Position numbers and translations under genes: made by a program. Under the pieces are notes generated by a model, which made no database searches, was not told where the DNA came from, and saw only the letters and a list, made by a program, of their open reading frames with translations. From JBFGCA01 sp041567315 (GTDB lineage Bacteria > Acidobacteriota > Thermoanaerobaculia > Multivoradales > JAHEKO01): a stretch of 64,000 bases of DNA. Positions 37,830 through 45,387 of this stretch are shown in pieces. Location: positions 1-64,000 of the forward strand of contig JBFGCA010000009.1 in NCBI GenBank assembly GCA_041567315.1, read 5' to 3'. Each line of letters starts with the position of its first letter. Position 1 is the stretch's first letter.

Positions 37830-39161
37830 ATGTACCGTCAGCTCGCTCGCACTCTGTCGTGGGCGGTCGCCAGCGCGGCGATCGCCCTGGCGCTGGCCGA
37901 GGTGGCGATCCACGTTTTCGGACTGTTTCCGGAAGGACGCGCCGCCTCGGTCCTCGCCCGGCCCGAGGGTGAGGCGGGCGCAGAACCGGGCAAGTTCCAG
38001 ATCCACCCGTTCCTGGGCTGGACCTGGCGCCCCGGGCTGCGCGCCTCGCTCGAGGCCGCCTTCCCGGAGGGCGAGCCGACCGAGTGGGCGAGGCGCAACT
38101 CGACGGTCAACCGCCTTGGGCACTTCTCCTGGTCGGAGGACTACCGGGAGATCGGCGAAGACGCCTTCGTCGTCGGCATCTTCGGTGGCTCGGTGGCGAG
38201 CGACCTCGCATCGCTCGGCGGAGAGGTGCTGCGGGAAGCGCTGCAAGCGCGGCTCCCCGAGCTTGGCGAGTCGATCGTGGTCTTCAATCTGGCGACGCGT
38301 GGCCACAAGCAGCCACAACAGGCGATCGCACTCCTCCAGGCGCTGGTGCTCGGCCTGCGCTTCGACGCCGTCGTCAACCTCGATGGCTTCAACGAGGCGG
38401 TACACGGAGGCCGCGACGTGGCGCTCGGGCGGCATCCGCTGTTCCCCGCCCGCCGGCTCTGGACCTCGGCGCTCGAGCTGTCGAGTGTGGCGCCGGCCGG
38501 TGAGACCCTCGAGCTGGCCGGCGAGGTCGCGCGTGTCAGACGCCGGGCCCGCGAGCTGGCAGCGTGGATCCAGGAGTCGGTGCTCGCCCGCCGCAGCAAG
38601 CTGGCCCGCGCGGTGGCCGGCATGCGGGTGCTGCGGCAATGGCGCCGTGCCGACGAGCTGGAGGACCGCCTCCAGCAGCTCTCGGCCGAACGCCCGGCCT
38701 CGGCCGCCGTGGCGTCCCTGACTGATCCCTGCCTCGAGGGCCGCGGGAGCTGCCTCGAACTCATCGCCGACCTCTGGCAGCGCAGCTCGCGGCTCATGCA
38801 CGACCTCACTCGGGAAGGCGGCGGGGTCTACCTCCACGCGCTGCAGCCCAATCAGTACGTGCCCGGCAGCAAGCGGCTCACCGCCGAGGAGAGGAGGCGC
38901 TCTTACGTGCCGGGTGGACGGAGCGATCTGGTCGAGCGGGTCTACCCGCTGTTCCGGCGCAGGTCCGCGTCACTCGCCGACCACGGCGTCACCTTCCACG
39001 ACCTGACGATGATCTTCGCCGACCGTCCCGAGACCATCTACCGCGACCCCTGCTGCCACTACAACCTCCACGGCAACGAGCTCCTGGCCAGACGCCTGGC
39101 CGACCTGATCGGCGATGCTGTGACCGCCGCGGGCCGGCCGTTGATGACAGCTGCCGACTGA
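37830..39161 (+). CDS. Membrane-anchored SGNH/GDSL-like hydrolase
   Basis: A 443-residue protein with an N-terminal membrane anchor (WAVASAAIALALAEVAIHVFGL) and an SGNH-type fold. The block I nucleophile Ser sits in IFGGSVAS (about 120), the block III Asn is seen in NLDGFNEA, and the C-terminal DPCCHYNLHGNELLA carries the Asp-x-x-His pair. Such proteins resemble AlgX/AlgJ-type acetyl-transfer or esterase enzymes, but the substrate is unknown. The 225-bp upstream gap shows no promoter I can name. No partner genes of polysaccharide synthesis are adjacent. Confidence 0.75.
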   Translation: MYRQLARTLSWAVASAAIALALAEVAIHVFGLFPEGRAASVLARPEGEAGAEPGKFQIHPFLGWTWRPGLRASLEAAFPEGEPTEWARRNSTVNRLGHFSWSEDYREIGEDAFVVGIFGGSVASDLASLGGEVLREALQARLPELGESIVVFNLATRGHKQPQQAIALLQALVLGLRFDAVVNLDGFNEAVHGGRDVALGRHPLFPARRLWTSALELSSVAPAGETLELAGEVARVRRRARELAAWIQESVLARRSKLARAVAGMRVLRQWRRADELEDRLQQLSAERPASAAVASLTDPCLEGRGSCLELIADLWQRSSRLMHDLTREGGGVYLHALQPNQYVPGSKRLTAEERRRSYVPGGRSDLVERVYPLFRRRSASLADHGVTFHDLTMIFADRPETIYRDPCCHYNLHGNELLARRLADLIGDAVTAAGRPLMTAAD

Positions 39162-39197
39162 CCCTTCCGACGAGCTGGCGACGAGGCGCAGCGCCGG

Positions 39198-39695
39198 TCA
39201 GGGCTTCACCACCAACTGGTGGAAGAGGCTGGACTCGCGCTTGTAGAAGCCTTCGGTGTGGAAGGTCTCGGCGAGGTGGTAGAGCTCGTAGTCGAAGTGG
39301 TGGCAGAGCTCGTGGAGGAGGGTGCGGAGGAAGGTCTTGAAGGCGACGATGCGGGCCTGTTTGGCGGTCCGCATCCAGAGGGAGACGCGGGCCGGCCGCG
39401 AGCCGGACTCCGGCTCGTAGAGGCCGTGGAGCTCGCCGCCGCCGTCGTGGGGGCGGACGGCGCGGACGACGACCCGCACGGCCGGGACCTTCAATTGGCG
39501 GCAGAGCCCGTCGGCGAGCGCCTGACACAAGCTCTCGGCGCGGCGGCGATCCTCGGCGGCGAGGGCGTCGCGGAGCGCCCCGGCGTGCGGTCGCAGCTCG
39601 GCGGGCCGCGGCAGCTTGACGGTCGCGATCTCGTCGGAGCGGCGGTAGATGGCGCGCTGGGCGGGACGCAGCCGCGCGTAGTAGGCGAAAGGCAT
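39198..39695 (-). CDS. Small zincin-type metalloprotein (SprT-like)
   Basis: A 165-residue cytoplasmic protein with a HExxH zinc motif, His128-Glu129-Leu-Cys-His132, in LLHELCHHFDYELY. The third ligand may be His146 in AETFHTEGFY. The zincin core is short and resembles SprT-like peptidases, without the extra zinc-ribbon. The start ATG is the only suitable one. It is encoded after the TIGR02265-like gene on the same strand (81 bp apart), and convergent with the SGNH gene. Confidence 0.7.
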   Translation of the reverse strand: MPFAYYARLRPAQRAIYRRSDEIATVKLPRPAELRPHAGALRDALAAEDRRRAESLCQALADGLCRQLKVPAVRVVVRAVRPHDGGGELHGLYEPESGSRPARVSLWMRTAKQARIVAFKTFLRTLLHELCHHFDYELYHLAETFHTEGFYKRESSLFHQLVVKP

Positions 39696-39776
39696 CAGGG
39701 TCGGCCGCCGGCGAGCTGCGAGAGCGTGGCCGCCGTCCTCCCGGCGGCGCCGGCGCCGGCTGCGCCCGTGCGGTTC

Positions 39777-40340
39777 TCAGATCTCCCAGCTGACCTGGTA
39801 GCGGCAGTGGGGGCCGCCGCGGGCGCGGCAGGTCTCCTCGCGGATGGTGACCGACCTGGCGCCGCACATGCGGAGCGCCTCCTTGTACCAGCCGATCACC
39901 GTCAGGCAGTCGGTCTCGGAAAAGGTGTCGGCCTCGTAGGTGGTCATCACCCCGGAGCGGGGCCCGGTGGGCTCCCAGGTGCGATGACCGGCGTCGTAGT
40001 AGAAGTCGTAGATGCGGTCGGCCTTGGCCATGAAGGCCTGGGGGTCGCCCTGGATCAGGAAGTGCTCGTGCGGGCCGCCCAGGTTCTCGCGGGCGGAGCC
40101 GGCGCCGATCGCCTCGAACAGCGAGCGGGCGCCGTCGCCGAGCACCTCGACGATCGCCTCGTCGAGCCGCCGGTTGAGCTCGAAGGGGTACCAGTTGACC
40201 GACAGCAGCAGACCGGTCAGGGCCTGCCGATGCTCCTCGTCGAGCGAGTCGACCACCCGCTGCCAGGCCTCTTCGCCGTACTCGCGCCGCACGAACGCCC
40301 GGCGGGCGGCGATGACGGCGCCCTTGACGCGGACGGTCAC
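39777..40340 (-). CDS. TIGR02265/DUF2378-like sensor domain protein
   Basis: A 187-residue protein. The opening VRVKGAVIAARRAFVRREYGEEAW and the closing CRARGGPHCRYQVSWEI resemble the TIGR02265 (DUF2378) family, which is frequent in Myxococcota and shares a fold with V4R/heme-NO-binding type sensors. The late Cys residues (CRARGGPHC) are typical. Ligand and function are unknown here. The GTG at 40340 is used, because a longer GTG start at 40391 lies inside the HU terminator hairpin. Likely transcribed together with the zincin gene. Confidence 0.55.
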   Translation of the reverse strand: MTVRVKGAVIAARRAFVRREYGEEAWQRVVDSLDEEHRQALTGLLLSVNWYPFELNRRLDEAIVEVLGDGARSLFEAIGAGSARENLGGPHEHFLIQGDPQAFMAKADRIYDFYYDAGHRTWEPTGPRSGVMTTYEADTFSETDCLTVIGWYKEALRMCGARSVTIREETCRARGGPHCRYQVSWEI

Positions 40341-40383
40341 CCCGCCACCCCGCCAGCCGAGTCGCCGTCGGCCGAGACGGAAA

Positions 40384-40413
40384 GCCCCCACCGCGACGGC
40401 TCGCGGTGGGGGC
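40384..40413 (-). terminator. Strong hairpin terminator of the HU gene
   Basis: Perfect 13-bp stem GCCCCCACCGCGA/TCGCGGTGGGGGC with a CGGC tetraloop. On the minus strand it is followed by TTTCC. It lies 28 bp after the HU stop and excludes the upstream start of the next gene. Confidence 0.85.
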
Positions 40414-40440
40414 CTCGGGATTGACTCGCCAAGCCGCCGA

Positions 40441-40734
40441 TCACTCGGCGACGCGGTCCTTGAGGCCCTTGCCCGGGCGGAAGCCGGGGTAGGTCTTGGC
40501 GGCGATCCTCAGGGTCTCGCCGGTCGCCGGGTTGCGTCCCTCGCGGGCCGCGCGGCGCTTGGTGTAGAACATGCCGAAGCCCGGGATCTGCACCTTCCGG
40601 CCCGCGTCGAGCTCGGTGGCGATGATGCCGGTGCCCGGCTTGGTGTCGAAGATCTCGCTGACTACATCGTTCGCCTTGGCGACCGACAGGTCGCACTTCT
40701 TGGCTAGCTTCTCGGCCAACTCCGTCTTGTTCAT
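40441..40734 (-). CDS. hup: HU-family nucleoid-associated DNA-binding protein
   Basis: A 97-residue histone-like protein. MNKTELAEKLAKKCDLS and the DNA-binding arm region KVQIPGFGMFYTKRRAAREGRNPATGE are diagnostic; the Pro at the tip of the arm (NPATGE) is kept. Dimers bend and compact DNA. Arg and Lys are frequent at the C-end (KTYPGFRPGKGLKDRVAE). ATG at 40734 has AAGGAG 5 nt upstream; a GTG two codons earlier is too close to that site. Monocistronic with a strong terminator and a 250-bp upstream region. Confidence 0.95.
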   Translation of the reverse strand: MNKTELAEKLAKKCDLSVAKANDVVSEIFDTKPGTGIIATELDAGRKVQIPGFGMFYTKRRAAREGRNPATGETLRIAAKTYPGFRPGKGLKDRVAE

Positions 40735-40762
40735 CTGCACTCCTTGAGGTTCGTTGAAAGTC

Positions 40763-40778
40763 TCTCCGCGAGCGGAGA
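40763..40778 (-). other. Hairpin in the leader of the HU gene
   Basis: Perfect 7-bp inverted repeat TCTCCGC/GCGGAGA with a 2-nt spacer, 28 nt upstream of the HU start codon. The rest of the 250-bp gap (40735-40984) shows a possible minus-strand promoter (TTGCGC, N16, GATACA near 40818-40845) and no reading frame worth naming. Confidence 0.4.
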
Positions 40779-40984
40779 TCCCTCCAGTTGATCGGCGCCT
40801 GGAACCCCTCCGGGCACCGTGTATCTGTCGAGCTTGATGCGGCGCAAACCCCCGCCATCAGAGTCTGAGCGTCGGATCACCCCACCCGGCCCCCCGTCGA
40901 TCTCCCGCCCCGCCCCGAGAAGGGCTCCGGACTCTCCGGGGACGGCGCGGAGTCTAGCACGATCATGGGGCGGACACCAGTCAA

Positions 40985-42073
40985 TCAGCGGCTTTCGGCG
41001 GCCGGCAGCTCGCGAACGTAGAGGTCGCGCTTGGGGTAGGGGATCTCGATCCGCTCGGTGGTGAGGCGCTTGTAGACCCGGGTGTTGAGGTCGTCCAGCA
41101 CCCGCCCCCGAAGCATCGGCTCGGCGATCCAGCCGAGCAGCTCGAAGCTCAAGCCGGATTCCCCGAAGGCCCGGAAACGCACCCGCGGCTCGGGCTCCGG
41201 TTGGAGGTCGGGCTGCTCGGCCGCCACTTCCAGGAGCACCTGCCGCACCCGGTCGACGTCCGAGCCGTAGGCCACCTCGACCTTGACGCGGATCCTCTCC
41301 CGGGTCCAGCGGCCGCCGCTCTCGTTGACGATCTTGGCGTTGGCGATCACCGCGTTGGGGATGGTGACCTCGACGTCGTCGCGGGTCAGCAGGCGCGTGC
41401 TGCGCAGCCCGATGTGGGTCACTTCACCGCGCTCGCCGCTGTCGAGCACGATGTAGTCGCCGGTCTGGTAGGGGGCGTCGGCGAGGATGAAGATGCCCGA
41501 GAAGAGGTTGGCCAGGGTGTCCTTGGCGGCAAAGCCGAGGGCCAGCCCCACGATGCCGCCCGAGACCAGCAGACCGCCGACGTTGATCCCCCAGGCGAGG
41601 AACACGAAATAGGTGGCGACGCCCAGCAGACCCAGCTTGGCCGTCTTGTCGAGCAGCGACAGGGTGCGCGGCTCGATCCTTGGCGAGTCGGGGCCGCCGA
41701 GCCGGCCCAGGGCCTCGACCAGCAGAGCCGAGGCGCGGAATCCGAAGCCCAGCCAGACCAGGACGAGCACGGTGACCAGGCTGTCGAGGACCACCCCCGA
41801 GAGCCGTTCGGGAAGCTCTAGCTGGCGGGTGGCCAGCCACAGGCCGGCGAGCAGCACGCTGACGAAGATCGGCCGGTGGAGCAGGGCGATCAGCCGATCG
41901 TCGAGGTCGGTGCGCGAGCGGCGAACCCACAGCGCGATCCCGCGGGTGATGACCAGGTCGCTGAGCTTGGCGAGGACGGCGGCGGCCGCCATCAGGACGG
42001 CGGCGCGCAGCCAGGGGTTGCCGGCGAGCGCCGCCGGCAGCCGGTCGAGGAGGGCGTCGGGAGAGAACGGCAT
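40985..42073 (-). CDS. Mechanosensitive ion channel, MscS family
   Basis: A 362-residue inner-membrane channel. Four predicted transmembrane helices (about 25-45, 70-88, 95-118 and 148-180) end in the pore helix GGIVGLALGFAAKDTLANLFSGIFI, the MscS signature. A beta domain (APYQTGDYIVLDSGERGEVTHIGLRSTRL) and a C-terminal vestibule (to about 355) follow. It opens under membrane tension to release solutes. Extra N-terminal helices place it with the YnaI/YbdG-like larger relatives. Divergent from the PilZ gene by 119 bp. Confidence 0.93.
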   Translation of the reverse strand: MPFSPDALLDRLPAALAGNPWLRAAVLMAAAAVLAKLSDLVITRGIALWVRRSRTDLDDRLIALLHRPIFVSVLLAGLWLATRQLELPERLSGVVLDSLVTVLVLVWLGFGFRASALLVEALGRLGGPDSPRIEPRTLSLLDKTAKLGLLGVATYFVFLAWGINVGGLLVSGGIVGLALGFAAKDTLANLFSGIFILADAPYQTGDYIVLDSGERGEVTHIGLRSTRLLTRDDVEVTIPNAVIANAKIVNESGGRWTRERIRVKVEVAYGSDVDRVRQVLLEVAAEQPDLQPEPEPRVRFRAFGESGLSFELLGWIAEPMLRGRVLDDLNTRVYKRLTTERIEIPYPKRDLYVRELPAAESR

Positions 42074-42136
42074 GGCGAGACGGCGGCGCCGGGGAAACCA
42101 GAGGATAACGCACCGGTCGACCGCCGACCGGCCGGC

Positions 42137-42142
42137 TATACT
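42137..42142 (+). promoter_or_regulatory. Possible -10 element of the PilZ-fusion gene
   Basis: TATACT 50 bp upstream of the GTG start at 42193. No good -35 was found at 16-18 bp. Tentative. Confidence 0.35.
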
Positions 42143-42192
42143 CCGCGGGTCCGCGCCAGCCGCCCTGCGCCGTCCGCAGGGAGTTCCAATCC

Positions 42193-43254
42193 GTGCCTTC
42201 GAAGCCCCATCGCCTCGAGTCGCGGCGCATCGCGCTGCACCGCAAGGTGGTGATGCGGGTGCCCGGAGAGCCGGGACTGATCACCGGTTTCTGCACCAAC
42301 CTGTCGATGACCGGGATGTTCGTGCGCACCGATCTGCCGCGGCCGCCGGCGACCGTGCTGTCCTTCGAGTTCCGCCTGGTCGACGGCGCCGAGGCCGTCC
42401 GCGGCACCGGGCTGGTGACCTGGATCCGGGCCACCGAGGAAGGAGCCGACCGGCCGCCGGGCATGGGCCTCCAGTTCCTCGAGCTGGCGCCGTCGCACCG
42501 GCGGCTGCTGCGCCGCATCGTCGTCAAGCAGATGCCGGAGGGCGACGGCGCCGCGGTGCTGGCCGGGCTGCGCTCGGACCTGTCGGCCGCGCTCGACGGT
42601 GGGGCGGCGCCGGGGTTGCGCGGGGACCTGCCCCTGGAGGCCATCGAGCCGCCGGCGGTGGTCGCTGGCGGGGACCGGCGGCGGTGGTCGCCGATGGCCG
42701 CCTTGGGCTTGGTTCTCGCCCTGGCCGCCCTGATCGCCGGTGCCCGATTCCTCGGGGTCTTCGGCGGGGGGCGCGACCGGGCGGCGGGAGGGGCGGTCAC
42801 CGCCAGCGCGCCGGTCTCCGCAACGGCGGGCGGGCCGGCGGCCGTTGCGCCCACCTCGGCCACAGCGGCGGCGGCGTCGCTCGGCGCGGGCGAGACCACG
42901 GCCCTGCCGATGACCGAGGCGGCGATCACCGAGGCGGTGCGCGCCTGGGCCCAGGCCTGGTCAGACCAGCGGGTCGACGACTACCTGGCGCACTACAGCC
43001 GCGCCTTCGAGCCGCCGGACGGTCTCGGGCGCGCCGCCTGGGAGACCGAGCGGCGCGAGCGGATCGCCGCCCCGAGCTTCGTCCGGGTGGCGATCGCCGC
43101 GCTCGACGCCGAGCCGCTGGCGCCCGGGACGGCGCGGGCGACCTTCTTTCAGACCTACCGCTCGGACCGCTTCCAGGACACGGTGCGCAAGACCCTCGAG
43201 CTGGTCTGGGAGGAGGGCGCCTGGAAGATCCGCCGCGAGCTGGCCGAGGACTAG
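42193..43254 (+). CDS. PilZ domain - transmembrane - NTF2-like fusion protein
   Basis: A 353-residue protein. An N-terminal PilZ-like domain (about 8-112) carries ESRRIALHRKVVMR and LSMTGMFVRT, close to the c-di-GMP-binding RxxxR and D/NxSxxG motifs (here NLSMTG). A Pro-rich linker, a transmembrane helix (about 170-192, MAALGLVLALAALIAGARFLGVF) and an Ala-rich linker follow. A C-terminal NTF2-like domain with WSDQRVDDYLAHYS and VRKTLELVWEEGAWKIRRE resembles the domain of Cds6-type L,D-transpeptidase accessory proteins. Cytoplasmic c-di-GMP binding could thus be linked to a periplasmic module. GTG start. The FKBP gene follows 66 bp later. Confidence 0.7.
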   Translation: MPSKPHRLESRRIALHRKVVMRVPGEPGLITGFCTNLSMTGMFVRTDLPRPPATVLSFEFRLVDGAEAVRGTGLVTWIRATEEGADRPPGMGLQFLELAPSHRRLLRRIVVKQMPEGDGAAVLAGLRSDLSAALDGGAAPGLRGDLPLEAIEPPAVVAGGDRRRWSPMAALGLVLALAALIAGARFLGVFGGGRDRAAGGAVTASAPVSATAGGPAAVAPTSATAAAASLGAGETTALPMTEAAITEAVRAWAQAWSDQRVDDYLAHYSRAFEPPDGLGRAAWETERRERIAAPSFVRVAIAALDAEPLAPGTARATFFQTYRSDRFQDTVRKTLELVWEEGAWKIRRELAED

Positions 43255-43320
43255 GCCGCTGTAATAGCATGGCCGCTCGCGCCCGGAGACGTCGGGCGTC
43301 GCTCCCATCCCAACCTCGCC

Positions 43321-44118
43321 GTGACTCAAACGCCGTTCATCCGGGCCGGTCTGCTCGCGCTGGTGGTCGCCGCGGCCGCGACCTGCGGCGGAGAGGACGG
43401 CGGGCCTCCCGAGGCCGGAGCGCCGGCGACCGGGGCCACGGGCCCGGGCGTCGCCGCCGGGCCGGCGGCCGCGCCGGACGTGGATCCCGAGATCTCTCCC
43501 GAGCTGGCCGACAGGGTGAGCTACAAGATGGGCCACAACTGGGGCCTCAACTTCCGGGACGAGGAGTTCGACTACAACGAGGAGCTGCTGCTGGAAGGTC
43601 TGCACGACGCTCTGGCGGGCGAGGAGGGTCCCTACAGCCAGCCGGAGCTCAATGAGGCGATGGACCTCTTCCGCCAGAAACTTAAGGTGCGGCGCAACCT
43701 GCGCCGCGAGCGGCTGGCGGCCGAGAATGCCGCCGAGGGGCCGCCGTTCCTGGAGCGCAACGCGGGCCGCCCCGAGGTGGTCGTCCTGCCGAGCGGGCTG
43801 CAGTACGAGGTGCTGGCCAGCGGCTCGGGGCCGTCGCCGGGGCCCGGCGACCGGGTCACCGTCCACTACCGCGGCTGGTTCGTCGACGGCACCCAGTTCG
43901 ACAGCTCGTACGACCGCGGACGCCCCAACGCCTTCACCCTCGACCGGGTGATCGAAGGCTGGCAGCAGGCGCTGACCCGGATGCGGGTCGGTGACCGCTG
44001 GAAGCTCTATATCCCGGCCGAGCTGGGCTACGGCGACCGCGGCTCGGGCAAGATCGCCCCCAACGCCACCCTGATCTACGAGCTGGAGCTGCTGGCCGTC
44101 GAACCGGCGGCGAGCTGA
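43321..44118 (+). CDS. FKBP-type peptidyl-prolyl isomerase lipoprotein
   Basis: A 265-residue lipoprotein. Signal peptide with lipobox AATC (Cys at about 22), a Gly/Ala-rich linker, an FKBP N-terminal helical dimerisation domain (about 60-150, YKMGHNWGLNFRDEEFDYN) and a C-terminal FKBP domain (160-262) with VTVHYRGWFVDGTQFDSS, VIEGWQQALTRMRVGDRW and YIPAELGYGDRG. Layout equals FkpA/Mip, periplasmic foldases. GTG start; ribosome-binding site weak. It sits between the PilZ fusion and a secreted protein in the same direction. Confidence 0.92.
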   Translation: MTQTPFIRAGLLALVVAAAATCGGEDGGPPEAGAPATGATGPGVAAGPAAAPDVDPEISPELADRVSYKMGHNWGLNFRDEEFDYNEELLLEGLHDALAGEEGPYSQPELNEAMDLFRQKLKVRRNLRRERLAAENAAEGPPFLERNAGRPEVVVLPSGLQYEVLASGSGPSPGPGDRVTVHYRGWFVDGTQFDSSYDRGRPNAFTLDRVIEGWQQALTRMRVGDRWKLYIPAELGYGDRGSGKIAPNATLIYELELLAVEPAAS

Positions 44119-44160
44119 CGCGGCGCCGGCCGCCCCGTCGCGCCTCCGAGGTCATTGACG

Positions 44161-45189
44161 ATGCCGCGCGGCAGCGAAGCGACCCGCTCCACGGCCGCCC
44201 GGCGGGCCCTGCTGACCGCGCTGGCGGCGGGGCTGCTCTGGATGGCGCCGCCACCCCTCACCGCCGCTCGCCGCGTCGGGCCGCCCAGCGAGCAGCTCCG
44301 CGAGGAGCAGAACGCCGTGGTGGTGGCCCGGGCGGTGGGGCCGGCCGGCGAGGGCCGGTATCGCTTCGAGCGGCGGCGCGTGCTGCACGGCGAGGCGCCA
44401 CCGCTGCTCGAGCTGCGGATGGACGAGGGGTCGCTCGGCGGGTTGCGGCCGGGCCGGAGCTACGTCGTGGGCTTTACCAGCCTGGTGCCGGTGCCGCGGC
44501 AGCGGAGGGTGTTCGCGCCCGACCCCTGCGGTCCCGCCGTGGTCCAGCTCGACGACGTCGGTGCCGCCCTGTTCGAGGACTCCCGGGCGCTGCGGTCCCT
44601 GGTGGCCGGCCCCGGGCCGGCCGCGCCCGCTCGCCAGGTCCGGGCCCTGCTGCGCCTGGCGAGCCGGGAGGATGGACCCGGCCGCCGCTTCGCCCTGGTC
44701 GAGCTGCACCTCCGCGACGACCTCCACTCGCGGCTGGGAGACACGGAGGTGAGGCGGTTGGGCGCGTTGTGGCCCGACCTGGCGGGGGACCCGCTGGGTC
44801 GCCACCACCTGCTCGAGCTGGCCCGCCTGCTGGCCGCCGGGCGGACGGTGCCCTGGCTCGCCGGCGCCTCCCGCGAGCTGCTGGCGGCGGCCCCGACCGA
44901 GCTCGACCTGGCCTCGCCGTGGCCCCTGCTGGTCCAGACCGCGGCCGGGGGGCTCGCCGCAGCCGGCGGCCCCGGCGATCTGCCGGTGCTGGCCCGGCAC
45001 CTGGTCTCCAACAACCCCGGGGTGGGCAAGGCGGCGCTGGCCGCGATGGAGAGCCTCGACCCCGGCGGCGCTATCCGCCGGGCGCGCGAGGCGCTGGAAT
45101 CGTCCGAACTCCACCCGGAGACGCGGCGGGCCCTCGAGGCGTTCCTGGGACGGGTGGGCACCGGTGGGGCAAGCGAAGACGTAAGATAA
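44161..45189 (+). CDS. Exported protein with NTR-like and HEAT-like parts
   Basis: A 342-residue protein with a signal peptide (LLTALAAGLLWMAPPPLTAA). The first half (about 45-125, AVVVARAVGPAGEGRYRFERRRVL, GLRPGRSYVVGF) resembles bacterial NTR/TIMP-like beta domains. The second half (about 150-335) is helical and Leu/Ala-rich, with a final repeat LPVLARHLVSNNPGVGKAALAAME like HEAT or TPR repeats. Function unknown. The ATG is taken rather than a TTG two codons earlier. Possibly cotranscribed with the FKBP gene, 42 bp upstream. Confidence 0.6.
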   Translation: MPRGSEATRSTAARRALLTALAAGLLWMAPPPLTAARRVGPPSEQLREEQNAVVVARAVGPAGEGRYRFERRRVLHGEAPPLLELRMDEGSLGGLRPGRSYVVGFTSLVPVPRQRRVFAPDPCGPAVVQLDDVGAALFEDSRALRSLVAGPGPAAPARQVRALLRLASREDGPGRRFALVELHLRDDLHSRLGDTEVRRLGALWPDLAGDPLGRHHLLELARLLAAGRTVPWLAGASRELLAAAPTELDLASPWPLLVQTAAGGLAAAGGPGDLPVLARHLVSNNPGVGKAALAAMESLDPGGAIRRAREALESSELHPETRRALEAFLGRVGTGGASEDVR

Positions 45190-45219
45190 GCTGTAATCTA
45201 GGCTCGTCCGCGTGTGGTC

Positions 45220-45225
45220 TATACT
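45220..45225 (+). promoter_or_regulatory. Possible -10 element upstream of the 563-residue exported protein
   Basis: TATACT in the 198-bp gap after the previous gene, which implies a leader of about 155 nt before the ATG at 45388. No clear -35. The rest of the gap holds nothing I recognise. Confidence 0.35.
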
Positions 45226-45387
45226 CGCCGGGCTTTCGCCAGCCGGCCGCGCTCCCAGGGCGTGGCCTCCATTCGAGGAGAATCGACAACCGCAAGCTGC
45301 GTACCGCCGTAGGGGGAGAGCGGGGGGTGGTCCCGCCGGTCCAGCGGAAGGGGAGTGCTGCGCGCGCCCCTCGACAAGGAGAACGTA

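Noticed and set aside
40341..40391. Longer N-terminus of the TIGR02265-like protein from a GTG at 40391
   Set aside because: That GTG lies inside the strong terminator hairpin of the HU gene.
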